Part shown: piece by piece, positions 50,399-58,895 of the stretch
Numbering within the stretch: position 1 is the first letter of the stretch
Layout of the letters: each line of letters opens with the position of its first letter
Assembly (NCBI RefSeq): GCF_009760925.1
Contig: NZ_VRLV01000015.1
Location: 62,001-126,000, forward strand
Length of the DNA: 64,000 nt
Direction of reading: 5' to 3'
Source of the DNA: Nonomuraea typhae
GTDB taxonomy: Bacteria; Actinomycetota; Actinomycetes; Streptosporangiales; Streptosporangiaceae
Notes under the pieces: model-generated
Seen by the model: the letters and a program-made list of their open reading frames with translations, nothing else
Told to the model about the DNA's origin: nothing
Database searches by the model: none
Made by a program: the position numbers and the translations under genes

Positions 50399-50473
50399 AA
50401 ATCGGCGTCACCGGAGCTGGACGAGCTCAAAAGGAAGGTCATCGCCGGTGAGATCAAAGTCCCGGCGGCGTGA
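50399..50473 (+). pseudogene. 3' fragment resembling the end of a BMP-family (Med/PnrA-like) binding protein
   Basis: Twenty-four codons ending in TGA read SPELDELKRKVIAGEIKVPA plus a final Ala. This matches the typical C-terminal helix and tail (LKxKIxxGEIKVP) of BMP-family nucleoside/lipoprotein binding proteins. No upstream body of such a gene is present between it and the PaaX gene. It is probably a leftover scrap from a deletion; chance similarity is possible. Confidence 0.4.
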
Positions 50474-50494
50474 GACCGGCCGCGCGCGCGGTCT
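50473..50494. terminator. Hairpin AGACCG ... CGGTCT
   Basis: A 6-bp stem around a GC-rich 10-nt loop lies directly before the LexA-type gene. It could terminate upstream transcription or influence lexA initiation (4 bp from its ATG). Confidence 0.4.
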
Positions 50495-50497
50495 AGC

Positions 50498-51166
50498 ATG
50501 TCGCAGGTGACCACCTACGACGATCTTGACCCGTTCGAATGCCTGGACGCCTCGGCCCTGCCGCCCCGCCAGCAGCGGATCCTGGCCGCGATCCGGGACT
50601 GGGTGGTCAGGCACGGGTACCCGCCGAGCACCCGCGAGCTCTGCCAGGCGGTCGGGCTGCGGTCGGCGTCGTCGGTGTCGAAGCACCTGAAGAGCCTGGA
50701 GGACAAGGGGTTCCTGCGGCGGAGCCCGGCGATGACCCGGCCGATCGACGTACGCCTGTTCCTGCGCGGCCCGGCGCCGAAACCGGCCGCCGAGATGGTG
50801 ACCGTGCCCGTGGTCGGTGACATCGCCGCGGGTACGCCCATCCTGGCCGACCAGCACCTGGATGAGCAGCTGACCCTCCCCCGCGACCTCACCGGGCGGG
50901 GCACCGTGTTCGCCCTGCGGGTGCGCGGCGACTCGATGGTCGACGCCGCGATCTGCGACGGCGACATCGTCGTCGTACGGCAGCAGCCCGAGGCCCACTC
51001 GGGCCAGATCGTCGCCGCGATGATCGACGGGGAGGCCACCGTCAAGGTGTTCCGCCGGCGTGACGGGCATGTGCTGCTCGAACCCCGCAATCCCGCCTAC
51101 GAGGTCATCGACGGGGACGAGGCGGTGGTGCTGGGCATCGTGGTCTCGGTGCTGCGCAACGTGTGA
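50498..51166 (+). CDS. lexA: LexA-type SOS repressor
   Basis: A 222-residue protein. Its N-terminal wHTH has LPPRQQRILAAIRDWVVRHG, YPPSTRELCQAVGLRSASSV, SKHLKSLEDKGFL. The S24 self-cleaving domain has the Ala-Gly cleavage site in VGDIAAGTPILAD, catalytic Ser in LRVRGDSMVDAAI and Lys in GEATVKVFRRRDG. All residues needed for RecA-stimulated autocleavage are present. I did not see a clear GAAC-N4-GTTC SOS box in the short upstream region, so it may be a second LexA paralogue. Confidence 0.87.
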   Translation: MSQVTTYDDLDPFECLDASALPPRQQRILAAIRDWVVRHGYPPSTRELCQAVGLRSASSVSKHLKSLEDKGFLRRSPAMTRPIDVRLFLRGPAPKPAAEMVTVPVVGDIAAGTPILADQHLDEQLTLPRDLTGRGTVFALRVRGDSMVDAAICDGDIVVVRQQPEAHSGQIVAAMIDGEATVKVFRRRDGHVLLEPRNPAYEVIDGDEAVVLGIVVSVLRNV

Positions 51167-51173
51167 GCCGGGC

Positions 51174-51189
51174 CCTCGGTCAGCCGAGG
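51174..51189. terminator. Convergent hairpin CCTCGG-TCAG-CCGAGG
   Basis: A perfect 6-bp stem with a tetraloop spans the 13-bp gap between the lexA stop and the convergent GNAT stop. It is likely a short bidirectional terminator. Confidence 0.55.
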
Positions 51190-51989
51190 TCGGGATGGGG
51201 GACGTAGCGGTCCGGCTGGATGAGCGCGCCGGCCTCGTCGTCGGCCATCAGGGTGTCCATGTCCATGATCCGCCAGCCGGCGCCGATGAGCACGGGCACC
51301 AGAGGGTGCGTCCCCGGGAGCGCGATCCGGGCGCCGGCCGGCCGCGCGGCGGCGAGGGCGCCGAGCACGGCGTCGGCGCAGTCGTGCGGGGTGGCGCCGC
51401 CGGCCGGGCCGATCAGGACGTGGTCCGCGCGCTCACGTGCGGCGGCGTAGCCCCGGTCCGTCGCGTACAGGGTGACGCCGGGCACGGCGGCGTACCAGGC
51501 GAGGGTGGCGCCCCGATCCCCTCCGGAGGAGGTCGCGTCCAGCGGCGCGGCATCCTCCGGGCGCGTCCGGAGGACCGTTGCGGCAGGCAGTCTCGTGGCG
51601 GGGCCCGTCAAGTAGAGCAGCGGAGTCAGGGGACGCAGGCCGTGCCGTACGTAGAGGGCGATCGCCCGCGGGTCGGACGAGGCGAACGTCACCTTCGGCC
51701 CGCTCTCGCGCAGCAGCTCCGTGAGAAGGGTGCGCCCCAGCCCCGAGGACTGCCGCTCGGGCAGCACGAACAGATCGCCCAGGTGCGTGAGGCCGCCGCG
51801 GCGCAGCGTGCCCCCGAACCCGAGGGCTCCGCCGGCGTCGTCCGGAGCGAACAGAAGCCTGCCGAAAGCACGCTCCGCGTCGAGGAAGTCCGGCGTCCCC
51901 GGCCAGCCCTCCAGCAGGCCGAACCGTCGGGCGACCCTGCGCACGGCGGGCAGGTCATCGGCTGTCGCGACTCGAACCACCCGGCTCAC
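51180..51989 (-). CDS. GNAT family N-acetyltransferase
   Basis: A 269-residue protein with a GNAT fold at about 1-130: RVATADDLPAVRRVARRFGL, LTHLGDLFVLPERQSSGLGR (acetyl-CoA loop), TLLTELLR, SDPRAIALYVRHGLRPL. A second, degenerate half follows (GYAAARERADHVLIGPAGGA). The GTG start at 51989 lies one base after the LAL-regulator stop, so translation is coupled. The substrate is unknown. Confidence 0.85.
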   Translation of the reverse strand: MSRVVRVATADDLPAVRRVARRFGLLEGWPGTPDFLDAERAFGRLLFAPDDAGGALGFGGTLRRGGLTHLGDLFVLPERQSSGLGRTLLTELLRESGPKVTFASSDPRAIALYVRHGLRPLTPLLYLTGPATRLPAATVLRTRPEDAAPLDATSSGGDRGATLAWYAAVPGVTLYATDRGYAAARERADHVLIGPAGGATPHDCADAVLGALAAARPAGARIALPGTHPLVPVLIGAGWRIMDMDTLMADDEAGALIQPDRYVPHPDLG

Positions 51990-51990
51990 C

Positions 51991-54675
51991 CTAGACGGCC
52001 GGTGGCGAGAAGCCGGGCAGGCTCCTGAGCTGCCTGCGTGAGGTGATGCCGAGTTTGCGGAAGATGTTGCGCAGGTGGGCGTCGACGGTGCGGGGGCTGA
52101 GGAACAGCCGGGCCGCGACCTCCTTGGACGTCGCGCCGGTGGCGACCAGGCGGGCGATGTGCACTTCCTGCATCGTGAGCTGGTCGTAGGCGTGTGGCGC
52201 CGAACGGCTGCGGGCCCGTTCGCCGGTGGCGCGCAGTTCGCCCGCGGCCCGGCGGGCGAACGCGTCGAGGCCGCAGGCGGACAGCAGGTCGTGGGCGGTG
52301 CGAAGGTGGCGGCGGGCGTCGCTTCTGCGGCCTGCGCGGCGTAGCCATTCGCCGTACAGGAGGTGGGCGCGGGCGCGGTAGACGGCCAGCGGGCTTTCGT
52401 CCAGGTGCTCGATGGCGTCGCGGTAGTCGTCCTCGTCCCCGGTGACCAGCGCCCGCGCGTAGGCGCCGACGCCAAGGCCCCAGGCGGTTCCGCCGGCACG
52501 GGTGCGTTCGGTGAGCGAGCGCAGGGCCGGTTCGGCCGCGGCGGGCCGGCCGCTTCTGACCGCCGCTTCCACCAGCTCGGGCAGGGCGATCCCGGCCAGG
52601 TAGAGGTCTCCGGGCTCCGTGGCCCGGCGCGCGGCCTCCAGCGCGGCCGGGTAGTCGGCCAGGCCGTTGTTCAGTACGGCTGCCGCCAAGTGGGCGTTGG
52701 CGATCAGCCGGCCCCTGCCCGTGGTGGCCGTCTCCCCCGTCATCGTCTCGATCAGGGCGAGCGCCTCCTCGCGGTGACCGCGCATGGCGGCCAGGTGCAG
52801 CCGCGCGTAGGCCATCGGCGCGTCACCCGCGGCGGCGGCGATCGCCTCCTCCTCGGCGATCGCCGCCATCGCCGTCCCCAGATCGCCGGTGTGCGTGGCG
52901 GCGACGGCCGTCTGGGCCAGGCCGAGCCGGAGGACGAGCGGCGATCCGGTGCTGCGGCCGGTCTTCATCAGCCACTCGATGATCGCCGCGTGGAGGTCGT
53001 GGTCCCACAGTTCGCCCGCCAGCATCGTGGCCAGCGCGGGGTGGCGCGTCCACAGCGGGCGGTCGCCGTCGGTGAGGGCCCGCCGCAGCAGGGGGACGGC
53101 CGCCCGGTGGCCTTCCGTGGTCAGCAGGATGAGCCCGTCCAGGACGTCCGGGGGACGCGGGGCGGGCGGGGCCGAGCGTGCCGCGGCCACCACCGTGTCC
53201 ATGACGCCGCCGGCCCGGCCGACGACCAGGCCCATCTCCAGCGCGTCCAGGTAGCAGTCGCGCGATCGCTCCGGATCGAGATCGGCCAGCCGCCGGGCCG
53301 CGCGCAGCATCGGGGCCGGCCCGTCGCCGTCGCCGTGCCGTACGAAGGCGAGCTGCCCGCGGAGCAGGTCGGCCGTGGCGTGCTGGAGCTCGTCCAGGGC
53401 GCCGGTCTCGACGGTGCTGAGCAGGTCCGCCGCCGCGTCGGTGGCGCCGGCGTCGAGTTTGGCCTGGGCCGCCGCGAGGGTGCGCCGGGTCCGCAGGCCG
53501 GGGTCCAGCGACAACCCCGCGGCGCGTTCGAGGAAGGCGGCGGCGGCCGCCACCCCTCCGCGGGCCAGGGCCCGTGCGGCCGAGCGTTCCAGCTCGGCCG
53601 CGACCTCGTCGTCGGGTCCGGCGCCGGCGTGGGCGCGGTGCCAGGCCCGCCGGTCCGGATCGGCGATCGGGTCGGTGACCTCGGCCAGGACCCGGTGAGC
53701 CGCGCGGCGCCGGTCGGCTGCGGCGGCCCGGTAGACCGCCGATCGCGCCAGCGGGTGGCAGAAGCGGACGCGGGTCGCGAACTCCACCAGCCCGGAGGCT
53801 TCGGCCGCGGCGCCGGCGGCCCCGTCGAGACCGAGCTTCTCCGCCGCCGGCCACAGCAGCCCGGGGTCTCCGGTCGGGTCGGCGCTGGCCACGGTCAGCA
53901 GGAGCCGGGCGCCGTCGGGCAGGTCCGCCAGCCGGGCCTGGAAGCTGCGCTCGACCCGGCCGGGCACCGATGCCGTGCCGGGCAGGGCGAAGCCGCCCGC
54001 GCCGGGCAGTTCGAGCAGGGCCAGCGGGTTTCCGCGCGCCTCGGCCAGAACGCGGTCGCGCACCCGTTCGTCGAGCGTCGCCCGGATCCCGGCCAGGAGC
54101 CCGCGCGCGTCGGCGTCGCTCAGGCCGGCGAGGTCCAGGCCGGGCAGTTCGTCCAGGCCGTGGCGGGTGGCCAGCACCATCGCCACGGGTTCGGCGGAGA
54201 TCCGCCGGGCGAGGAAGATCAACGACTTGGCCGAGGCGTCGTCGAGCCAGTGGGCGTCGTCGACGACGCACAACACCGGGCGCCGCGCGGCGGCCGAGGC
54301 CAGCAGCTCCAGAGCCGCCATGCCGATCCCGAAGACCTCCGGCGTGCCGGTGGCCAGGCCGAACGCGACCTGAAGGGCGCTCCGGTGCCGGGCGGGCAGC
54401 TCGCCGAGATGCTCCAGCACCGGCACGCACAGCTGGTGCAGGGCGGCGTACGGCAGTTCGCTCTCGAACTCCGACCCGGACGCCTCGATGATCCGGAAGC
54501 CGGAAGCGGCGTGCCGGGCGTGCTCGAGCAGGGCGGTCTTGCCGATGCCCGGCTCGCCACGCAGGACGAGCACCCCGCCGGAGCCCTCGCCCGCGGCGCC
54601 GATCAACGCCTCGATGCGGCCGAGCTCGCCCTGTCTTCCGACGAGCGAGGGAGGTACCTGGCCAAACGTCTGCAT
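51991..54675 (-). CDS. LuxR family regulator with AAA ATPase domain (second LAL protein)
   Basis: An 894-residue LAL regulator: VGRQGELGRIEALIGAAGEG, Walker A in VLRGEPGIGKTALLEHARHA, and Walker B-like RRPVLCVVDDAHWLDDAS. A long helical repeat region follows, with the C-terminal HTH QLTMQEVHIARLVATGATSK, EVAARLFLSPRTVDAHLRNI. It is coupled to the GNAT downstream and divergent from the MFS/Dabb unit, a plausible target. The frame continues to 55152 on paper, but the ATG at 54675 starts the conserved domain. Confidence 0.92.
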   Translation of the reverse strand: MQTFGQVPPSLVGRQGELGRIEALIGAAGEGSGGVLVLRGEPGIGKTALLEHARHAASGFRIIEASGSEFESELPYAALHQLCVPVLEHLGELPARHRSALQVAFGLATGTPEVFGIGMAALELLASAAARRPVLCVVDDAHWLDDASAKSLIFLARRISAEPVAMVLATRHGLDELPGLDLAGLSDADARGLLAGIRATLDERVRDRVLAEARGNPLALLELPGAGGFALPGTASVPGRVERSFQARLADLPDGARLLLTVASADPTGDPGLLWPAAEKLGLDGAAGAAAEASGLVEFATRVRFCHPLARSAVYRAAAADRRRAAHRVLAEVTDPIADPDRRAWHRAHAGAGPDDEVAAELERSAARALARGGVAAAAAFLERAAGLSLDPGLRTRRTLAAAQAKLDAGATDAAADLLSTVETGALDELQHATADLLRGQLAFVRHGDGDGPAPMLRAARRLADLDPERSRDCYLDALEMGLVVGRAGGVMDTVVAAARSAPPAPRPPDVLDGLILLTTEGHRAAVPLLRRALTDGDRPLWTRHPALATMLAGELWDHDLHAAIIEWLMKTGRSTGSPLVLRLGLAQTAVAATHTGDLGTAMAAIAEEEAIAAAAGDAPMAYARLHLAAMRGHREEALALIETMTGETATTGRGRLIANAHLAAAVLNNGLADYPAALEAARRATEPGDLYLAGIALPELVEAAVRSGRPAAAEPALRSLTERTRAGGTAWGLGVGAYARALVTGDEDDYRDAIEHLDESPLAVYRARAHLLYGEWLRRAGRRSDARRHLRTAHDLLSACGLDAFARRAAGELRATGERARSRSAPHAYDQLTMQEVHIARLVATGATSKEVAARLFLSPRTVDAHLRNIFRKLGITSRRQLRSLPGFSPPAV

Positions 54676-54745
54676 GCCCGAACCGTACCTGTGTGCGGAC
54701 ATAGGCGATTTCCACCGACGCGAAGGGGGCGGCGCCGGTGCGAGC

Positions 54746-55954
54746 GTGGACGACGTGACCACCCGAGGACGCTCCACGCCGGCCGCCGCCCCGGCCCGGC
54801 CGGCTCGCGGCACGGTGCTGGCCGCGGCGACGTTGACCATCATGGCCGCCGCGATCATCGCACCCAGCCTGCCGCAGATGCGCGCGGCGTTCGCCGGGAC
54901 ACCCGGCGCGGACGTCCTCGTCCGGCTCACCCTGACCGTCACCTCGCTCGCCATCGCGATCAGCGCCCCGCTGTCCGGCCTCGTCGCCGACCGCCTCGGC
55001 CGGCGTCCGCTGCTGGTGGCCGGCCTCGTGCTGTACGCCCTCACCGGTACGGCCGGCTTCGCCGTCGGCGACCTGTACCTGCTGCTGATCACCCGAGCCC
55101 TGCTGGGCGTGGCGGTGGGCGCAATCATGACGGCGATCAGCGCCATGATCACCGACTGGTTCGACGGGCCGCGCCGCGCCTCCTTCCTCGGGCTGCAGCA
55201 GGCATTCGCCGGCCTGGGCGGCGTGGTCTTCCTGCCGCTGGCCGGGCTCCTGGCCGCGGTGAGCTGGCAGCTGCCGTTCCTGATCTACGCGGCCGCCGCC
55301 CTCATCGTCCCGTTCGCGCTCCTCACCCTGCGCGAGGCGCCGCGGCCCGAGCGGCCCGCGGCCCCGTCCGGCCACGACGGGCGGCGGACGACCGCCCGCG
55401 TCGCCGGGGTCTACGCACTCGCCCTCGTCGCCACCCTCGTGTTCTACATGGCGCCGACCCAGCTGCCGTTCCTGCTGGCCGGCTTCGGCACCGGGCCCGT
55501 CGTCACCGGTGCGGTGATCGCCGGGAGCACCCTGACCAGCGCCGCCGGCGCCCTCGCCTTCCCGGCCCTGCGCCGCCGCCTAACCTCCGCCACGATCACC
55601 ACGGTCAGCGTCGCGCTGCTGGGGCTGGGCTGGCTGCTGACGGGTACGGCCGGCACCGTCGTCCAGATCGCGGCGGGGCTCCTGGTCGGCGGCGCCGGCG
55701 TCGGCCTCGCCGTACCCAACCTGAACCTGCGCCTGACCGAGCTCGCTCCGCCCGACCGGCGCGGCCGGATCCTCAGCGGCCTGGTCACCGGCATCTTTCT
55801 CGGGCAGTTCCTCTCGCCGCTGGCCGTGCAACCCCTCGTCCAGGCGTACGGCCTGGCCGGGGCGTTCACCTGGACCGGCGTCGCGATGGCGGCGGGCGCG
55901 GCCCTCAGCCTGATCCGCACTATCCGGCCACAACCACAGGGAGAAAATCGATGA
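54746..55954 (+). CDS. MFS transporter
   Basis: A 402-residue membrane protein with about 12 segments. The MFS loop 2-3 motif is SGLVADRLGRRPLLVAGLVL, the fifth-segment region is LLGVAVGAIMTAISAMITDW, and a late loop contains LAPPDRRGRILSGLVTGIFL. The start is a GTG at 54746 or 54755. It overlaps the Dabb gene by ATGA. A drug or metabolite exporter is likely given the divergent LAL regulator. Confidence 0.9.
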   Translation: MDDVTTRGRSTPAAAPARPARGTVLAAATLTIMAAAIIAPSLPQMRAAFAGTPGADVLVRLTLTVTSLAIAISAPLSGLVADRLGRRPLLVAGLVLYALTGTAGFAVGDLYLLLITRALLGVAVGAIMTAISAMITDWFDGPRRASFLGLQQAFAGLGGVVFLPLAGLLAAVSWQLPFLIYAAAALIVPFALLTLREAPRPERPAAPSGHDGRRTTARVAGVYALALVATLVFYMAPTQLPFLLAGFGTGPVVTGAVIAGSTLTSAAGALAFPALRRRLTSATITTVSVALLGLGWLLTGTAGTVVQIAAGLLVGGAGVGLAVPNLNLRLTELAPPDRRGRILSGLVTGIFLGQFLSPLAVQPLVQAYGLAGAFTWTGVAMAAGAALSLIRTIRPQPQGENR

Positions 55955-56367
55955 TCTACCACGGCAACCGCTTCACCGTGAAGGAGGGCGTCACGCCCGA
56001 GCAGCTCGAGGAGGCGATGGAGAGCCTGCGCAACCAGGGCCGGGTCATCCCGTCGGTGACGTCCTTCGTCGTCGGCCGCGACTACGGCGGCGAGTACGAA
56101 TGGGGCGCGATCTTCGTGATCGAGGATCTCGACGGCTACTGGGAGTACCTGATGCACCCCGCGCACCGCAACACCGATCGGGTCGGGCTGCCCCTGGTCG
56201 AGAAGTTCGTCTCGTTCGACATCACCGACGATCCGGACCCGCGGATGGCCGAGAAGATCGCCGAGCTGCACCGGCGCCGTTACGACAGCGACCCGGAGCT
56301 GACCGAACTGGTCTCCGGCCTCGGCTCCTACACCGGCAGCGCGGCCCCCGGCCCGCACGGGAAGTGA
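55951..56367 (+). CDS. Dabb (stress-responsive A/B barrel) family protein
   Basis: A 138-residue protein matching the dimeric alpha/beta-barrel (Dabb) fold: MIYHGNRFTVKEGVTPEQLE, SFVVGRDYGGEYEWGAIFVI, EDLDGYWEYLMHPAHRNTDR and GLPLVEKFVSFDI. Such proteins include polyketide cyclases and stress proteins of unknown role; the conserved central His (HPAHRN) is present. It is coupled to the MFS gene. Confidence 0.87.
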   Translation: MIYHGNRFTVKEGVTPEQLEEAMESLRNQGRVIPSVTSFVVGRDYGGEYEWGAIFVIEDLDGYWEYLMHPAHRNTDRVGLPLVEKFVSFDITDDPDPRMAEKIAELHRRRYDSDPELTELVSGLGSYTGSAAPGPHGK

Positions 56368-56504
56368 GCCGCGCTCGGGCCATCCGCGCTGTGCGTCTTT
56401 GTGCATGGTGACGCCGATCGATCTCCCGTTACCTTCCTTGCGCCGGTGATCGCCGCACCGACCGGCGCAGGGAAGGTCCGTCCATCGACAGGAGACCGAA
56501 TCAG

Positions 56505-56978
56505 ATGAGCACCATCAAGAGCGTGGGAAAGCGTGCGGCCGGGATCGCGGTGGCGCTGGCCGCCGCGGCGGTGGTCGCGGGCAACGCGGCACCGGCGCAG
56601 GCGGCGCCACCGGAGGTGATCAGCAGGTGGAACAACCACCTCGTGCACTCCAACTCGTTATTGGCCGTCGGCCTGTTCGGCGGCTTCTCCGGCAACTACA
56701 CCATCACCGCCAAGATGTACGCGGAGAACACCGGGTCGAGCACGATCAACTACGACTGCCGGCTCAGCGCTGAGGGCGGGGCGGACACCGACAACACCGA
56801 GGTGACCCTCGCCCCGCACAGCAAGCAGGCGATCGTGGTGCACGTGGTGCACAACTTCACCGGGACGGGGCAGATCGCCCTGGGCTGCATCAAGGGCGTC
56901 GGGCAGCCTCAGGTGAACCTCCGGCAGATCAAGGTCACCGGTATCAAGGTGAACAGCATCGTGAACCAGCCGTTCTGA
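56505..56978 (+). CDS. Small secreted protein of unknown function
   Basis: A 157-residue protein with a signal peptide (VGKRAAGIAVALAAAAVVAG, cleavage after PAQA). The mature part of about 120 residues is predicted beta-sandwich: NYTITAKMYAENTGSSTINY, DCRLSAEGG, TLAPHSKQAIVVHVVHNF, GQIALGCIKG. Two cysteines could form a disulfide. No family was recognised. A GGAGAC ribosome site lies 12 bp upstream. It stands alone between the Dabb and thioesterase genes. Confidence 0.85.
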   Translation: MSTIKSVGKRAAGIAVALAAAAVVAGNAAPAQAAPPEVISRWNNHLVHSNSLLAVGLFGGFSGNYTITAKMYAENTGSSTINYDCRLSAEGGADTDNTEVTLAPHSKQAIVVHVVHNFTGTGQIALGCIKGVGQPQVNLRQIKVTGIKVNSIVNQPF

Positions 56979-57121
56979 TCCGCCCGTGACCGGGGCGGCG
57001 CCGGCGTGCGCCGTCCCGGTTGCGCCGTTGACTCGATCCCTGCGGCGTCGATATAAGGGGTGACGTCTGCAACGCAGGGAGGTGCTGGGCGATCAGCGGC
57101 CACACAGCCGCGGCGGCACGC

Positions 57122-58324
57122 ATGGATCCACCGTCCGCTCGCACGATGTTCTGCCTGCCCTACGCGGGCGGCGGCGCCAGCGCCTATGCCGGCCTCCGGC
57201 GCGCACTGGCCGATCTCACCGTGGTCCCCGTCCAGCTTCCCGGCCGGGAGAACCGCATAGCGGAACCGCCGGAGTTCACGGTCACCGGGATCGCCGACGA
57301 CTTGGCGCCCGCCACGGCCGAGCCGTACGTTCTGTACGGCCACAGCATGGGCGCCCGGCTGGCCTTCGACGTGGTGCGTGAGCTGCGCAGGCGCGGGCTG
57401 CGCCAGCCGTCGAGGCTCTACGTCGGCGGCGCGCACCCGCCGGATCGCCGGGTGCCGCTGGCGGCGGCCGTGGAGCTGCCCGACGACGCCTTCATCGACC
57501 AGCTCGTGCGCAGGTCCGACGCGCTCCCGGAGCTCAAGCACCTGCACGAGCTGCGGGAGCTGATGATGCCGGTGCTGCGCGCGGACTTCACCTGGATCAA
57601 GAACCACACCTTCGTCCCCGAGCCGCCGATCGACTCCCCCATCGTGGCCTTCGCCGGCCTGGACGACGGCGAGGTCGGCGCGGCGGACATGCTCGGCTGG
57701 GCCAGGCACACCACCGCCGGCTTCCGGCTGCGCACGCTGCGCGGCGGTCACCTGTTCGTCAGGGACCGCCCCGCCGAGCTGGCCGCGCTCATCGCCGCCG
57801 ACCTGACGGCCGAGCACACCCTGCCGGAACCGGACGAGCTGCAGCTGTGGGCGGGGCGCCGCGCCGATCACGAGACGGTTCTGCGCCGCTACGCCGGGCG
57901 GGCCACGGCCGGCACGAGCCACGCGGGCGACCTGACCCTGGTGGCGGCGATCGGCGCGCACGAGCCCAGGATCGGGGTGTCCGTCCTGCAAGCGCGGGAT
58001 CTCGGCGGCCCAGACAGGCCAGGCGGCCTGGCCGAGCTGAGCGCGGACGAGCGGGAGCAGATCGAGGACGCCGCCGAGGAGGATCGCCGGTGGCTGGCGC
58101 TGCGCGCCGTCGCCGCGAAGCGGGCGCTGATGGCGGCGGCCGGCCGGGGAGGCGATCCCGCGGCGGCCGGATTCCCCGACCTCACCGATCCCGGTCCGTG
58201 GCGGGCCCACGACGAGCCGGAGCTGGCCCGGTGGCAGGTCGTCCATCTGTCCCTGGGCGAGGCGGTGGCCGCGGTGGCCGTGCCGTACGACAGGGTGCGG
58301 CTGAGCTTCGACATGGCGGGGTGA
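57122..58324 (+). CDS. Type II thioesterase fused to a degenerate phosphopantetheinyl-transferase-like domain
   Basis: A 400-residue fusion. Residues 8-230 are a type II thioesterase: FCLPYAGGGASAYAGLRRAL, VQLPGRENRIAEPP, Ser75 in LYGHSMGARLAF, Asp181/182 in FAGLDDGEVG, His210 in LRGGHLFV. Residues about 235-400 look like a Sfp-type PPTase: LQLWAGRRADHETVLRRYAG, SHAGDLTLVAAIG (compare SHSGDLALVA), GVSVLQARDL where GVDVE is expected, and WLALRAVAAKRALMAAAGRG where a WTxKEAxxKA motif is expected. The metal-binding Asp and Glu residues are substituted. Such enzymes serve NRPS/PKS lines, but none is present in this window. Confidence 0.8.
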   Translation: MDPPSARTMFCLPYAGGGASAYAGLRRALADLTVVPVQLPGRENRIAEPPEFTVTGIADDLAPATAEPYVLYGHSMGARLAFDVVRELRRRGLRQPSRLYVGGAHPPDRRVPLAAAVELPDDAFIDQLVRRSDALPELKHLHELRELMMPVLRADFTWIKNHTFVPEPPIDSPIVAFAGLDDGEVGAADMLGWARHTTAGFRLRTLRGGHLFVRDRPAELAALIAADLTAEHTLPEPDELQLWAGRRADHETVLRRYAGRATAGTSHAGDLTLVAAIGAHEPRIGVSVLQARDLGGPDRPGGLAELSADEREQIEDAAEEDRRWLALRAVAAKRALMAAAGRGGDPAAAGFPDLTDPGPWRAHDEPELARWQVVHLSLGEAVAAVAVPYDRVRLSFDMAG

Positions 58325-58328
58325 CGGC

Positions 58329-58787
58329 TCAGGCCAGGGCCGAGATCTCGATCTGAGTCTGGTCGGCGCGGTCCACCAGGCAGGAAAGCACGACATTTCC
58401 GGGTTCCAGGCGTTCCGCCATGGACGAGGTGAGCCGGGCCGTACGCTCGATCTCGTACGGACGGCCGGTCTCGGGGGTCACGCGGAGCCACAACTGCCAG
58501 ATGTAGCGCCCGTTGAGCTTGTTGGAGGTCTGCTCGGCCTTCAGGACCGCCGCCTCGCACGGCATCGCCGCCGCGCGCTCCTCCGGCGAAAAGGTGCGCA
58601 GCGCGGCGGATTCCAGGCTCGCGAACGAGATGGAGCCCATGGTGAGCATCCCCGCGGCCAGGAGGATGATCGTGGCGCTGACATACGCCGCGGCGCGGGT
58701 GTGCGGCTTCCGCCTCAAGCGGAAGAACACCACCATGCCGACGATCACGGCGATCGCCGCGACTGTCCCGAAGACGATCGATGCCAT
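58329..58787 (-). CDS. Two-helix membrane protein, DUF3592-like
   Basis: A 152-residue protein with two N-terminal membrane helices (SIVFGTVAAIAVIVGMVVFF and AYVSATIILLAAGMLTMGSI). A soluble beta-rich C-terminal domain follows (NGRYIWQLWLRVTPETGRPY, EIERTARLTSSMAERLEPGN, VLSCLVDRADQTQIEI). The latter resembles DUF3592-type domains. It converges on the thioesterase gene with 4 bp between stops. The function is unknown. Confidence 0.7.
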   Translation of the reverse strand: MASIVFGTVAAIAVIVGMVVFFRLRRKPHTRAAAYVSATIILLAAGMLTMGSISFASLESAALRTFSPEERAAAMPCEAAVLKAEQTSNKLNGRYIWQLWLRVTPETGRPYEIERTARLTSSMAERLEPGNVVLSCLVDRADQTQIEISALA

Positions 58788-58895
58788 CGTTCTACCTCAC
58801 CCTGATTCGCTCCGATGCCGGTAGTTGACCAGGCGCCGCTTGCACGGCGACTGCAGCCCGCATGATCGCATTGCGGCATTCGCTATAACTGCCCT

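Noticed and set aside
52363..55950. A continuous plus-strand open frame of over 1100 codons opposite the second LAL regulator
   Set aside because: It is the antisense shadow of the LAL gene in GC-rich DNA. Its composition is Arg/Gly/Pro-rich with no domain, and only its last part (55951-56367) is the real Dabb gene.
57122..58324. Thioesterase gene as evidence for an NRPS/PKS cluster in the window
   Set aside because: No adenylation, ketosynthase or carrier domain occurs anywhere in the 64 kb, so no biosynthetic cluster is claimed.
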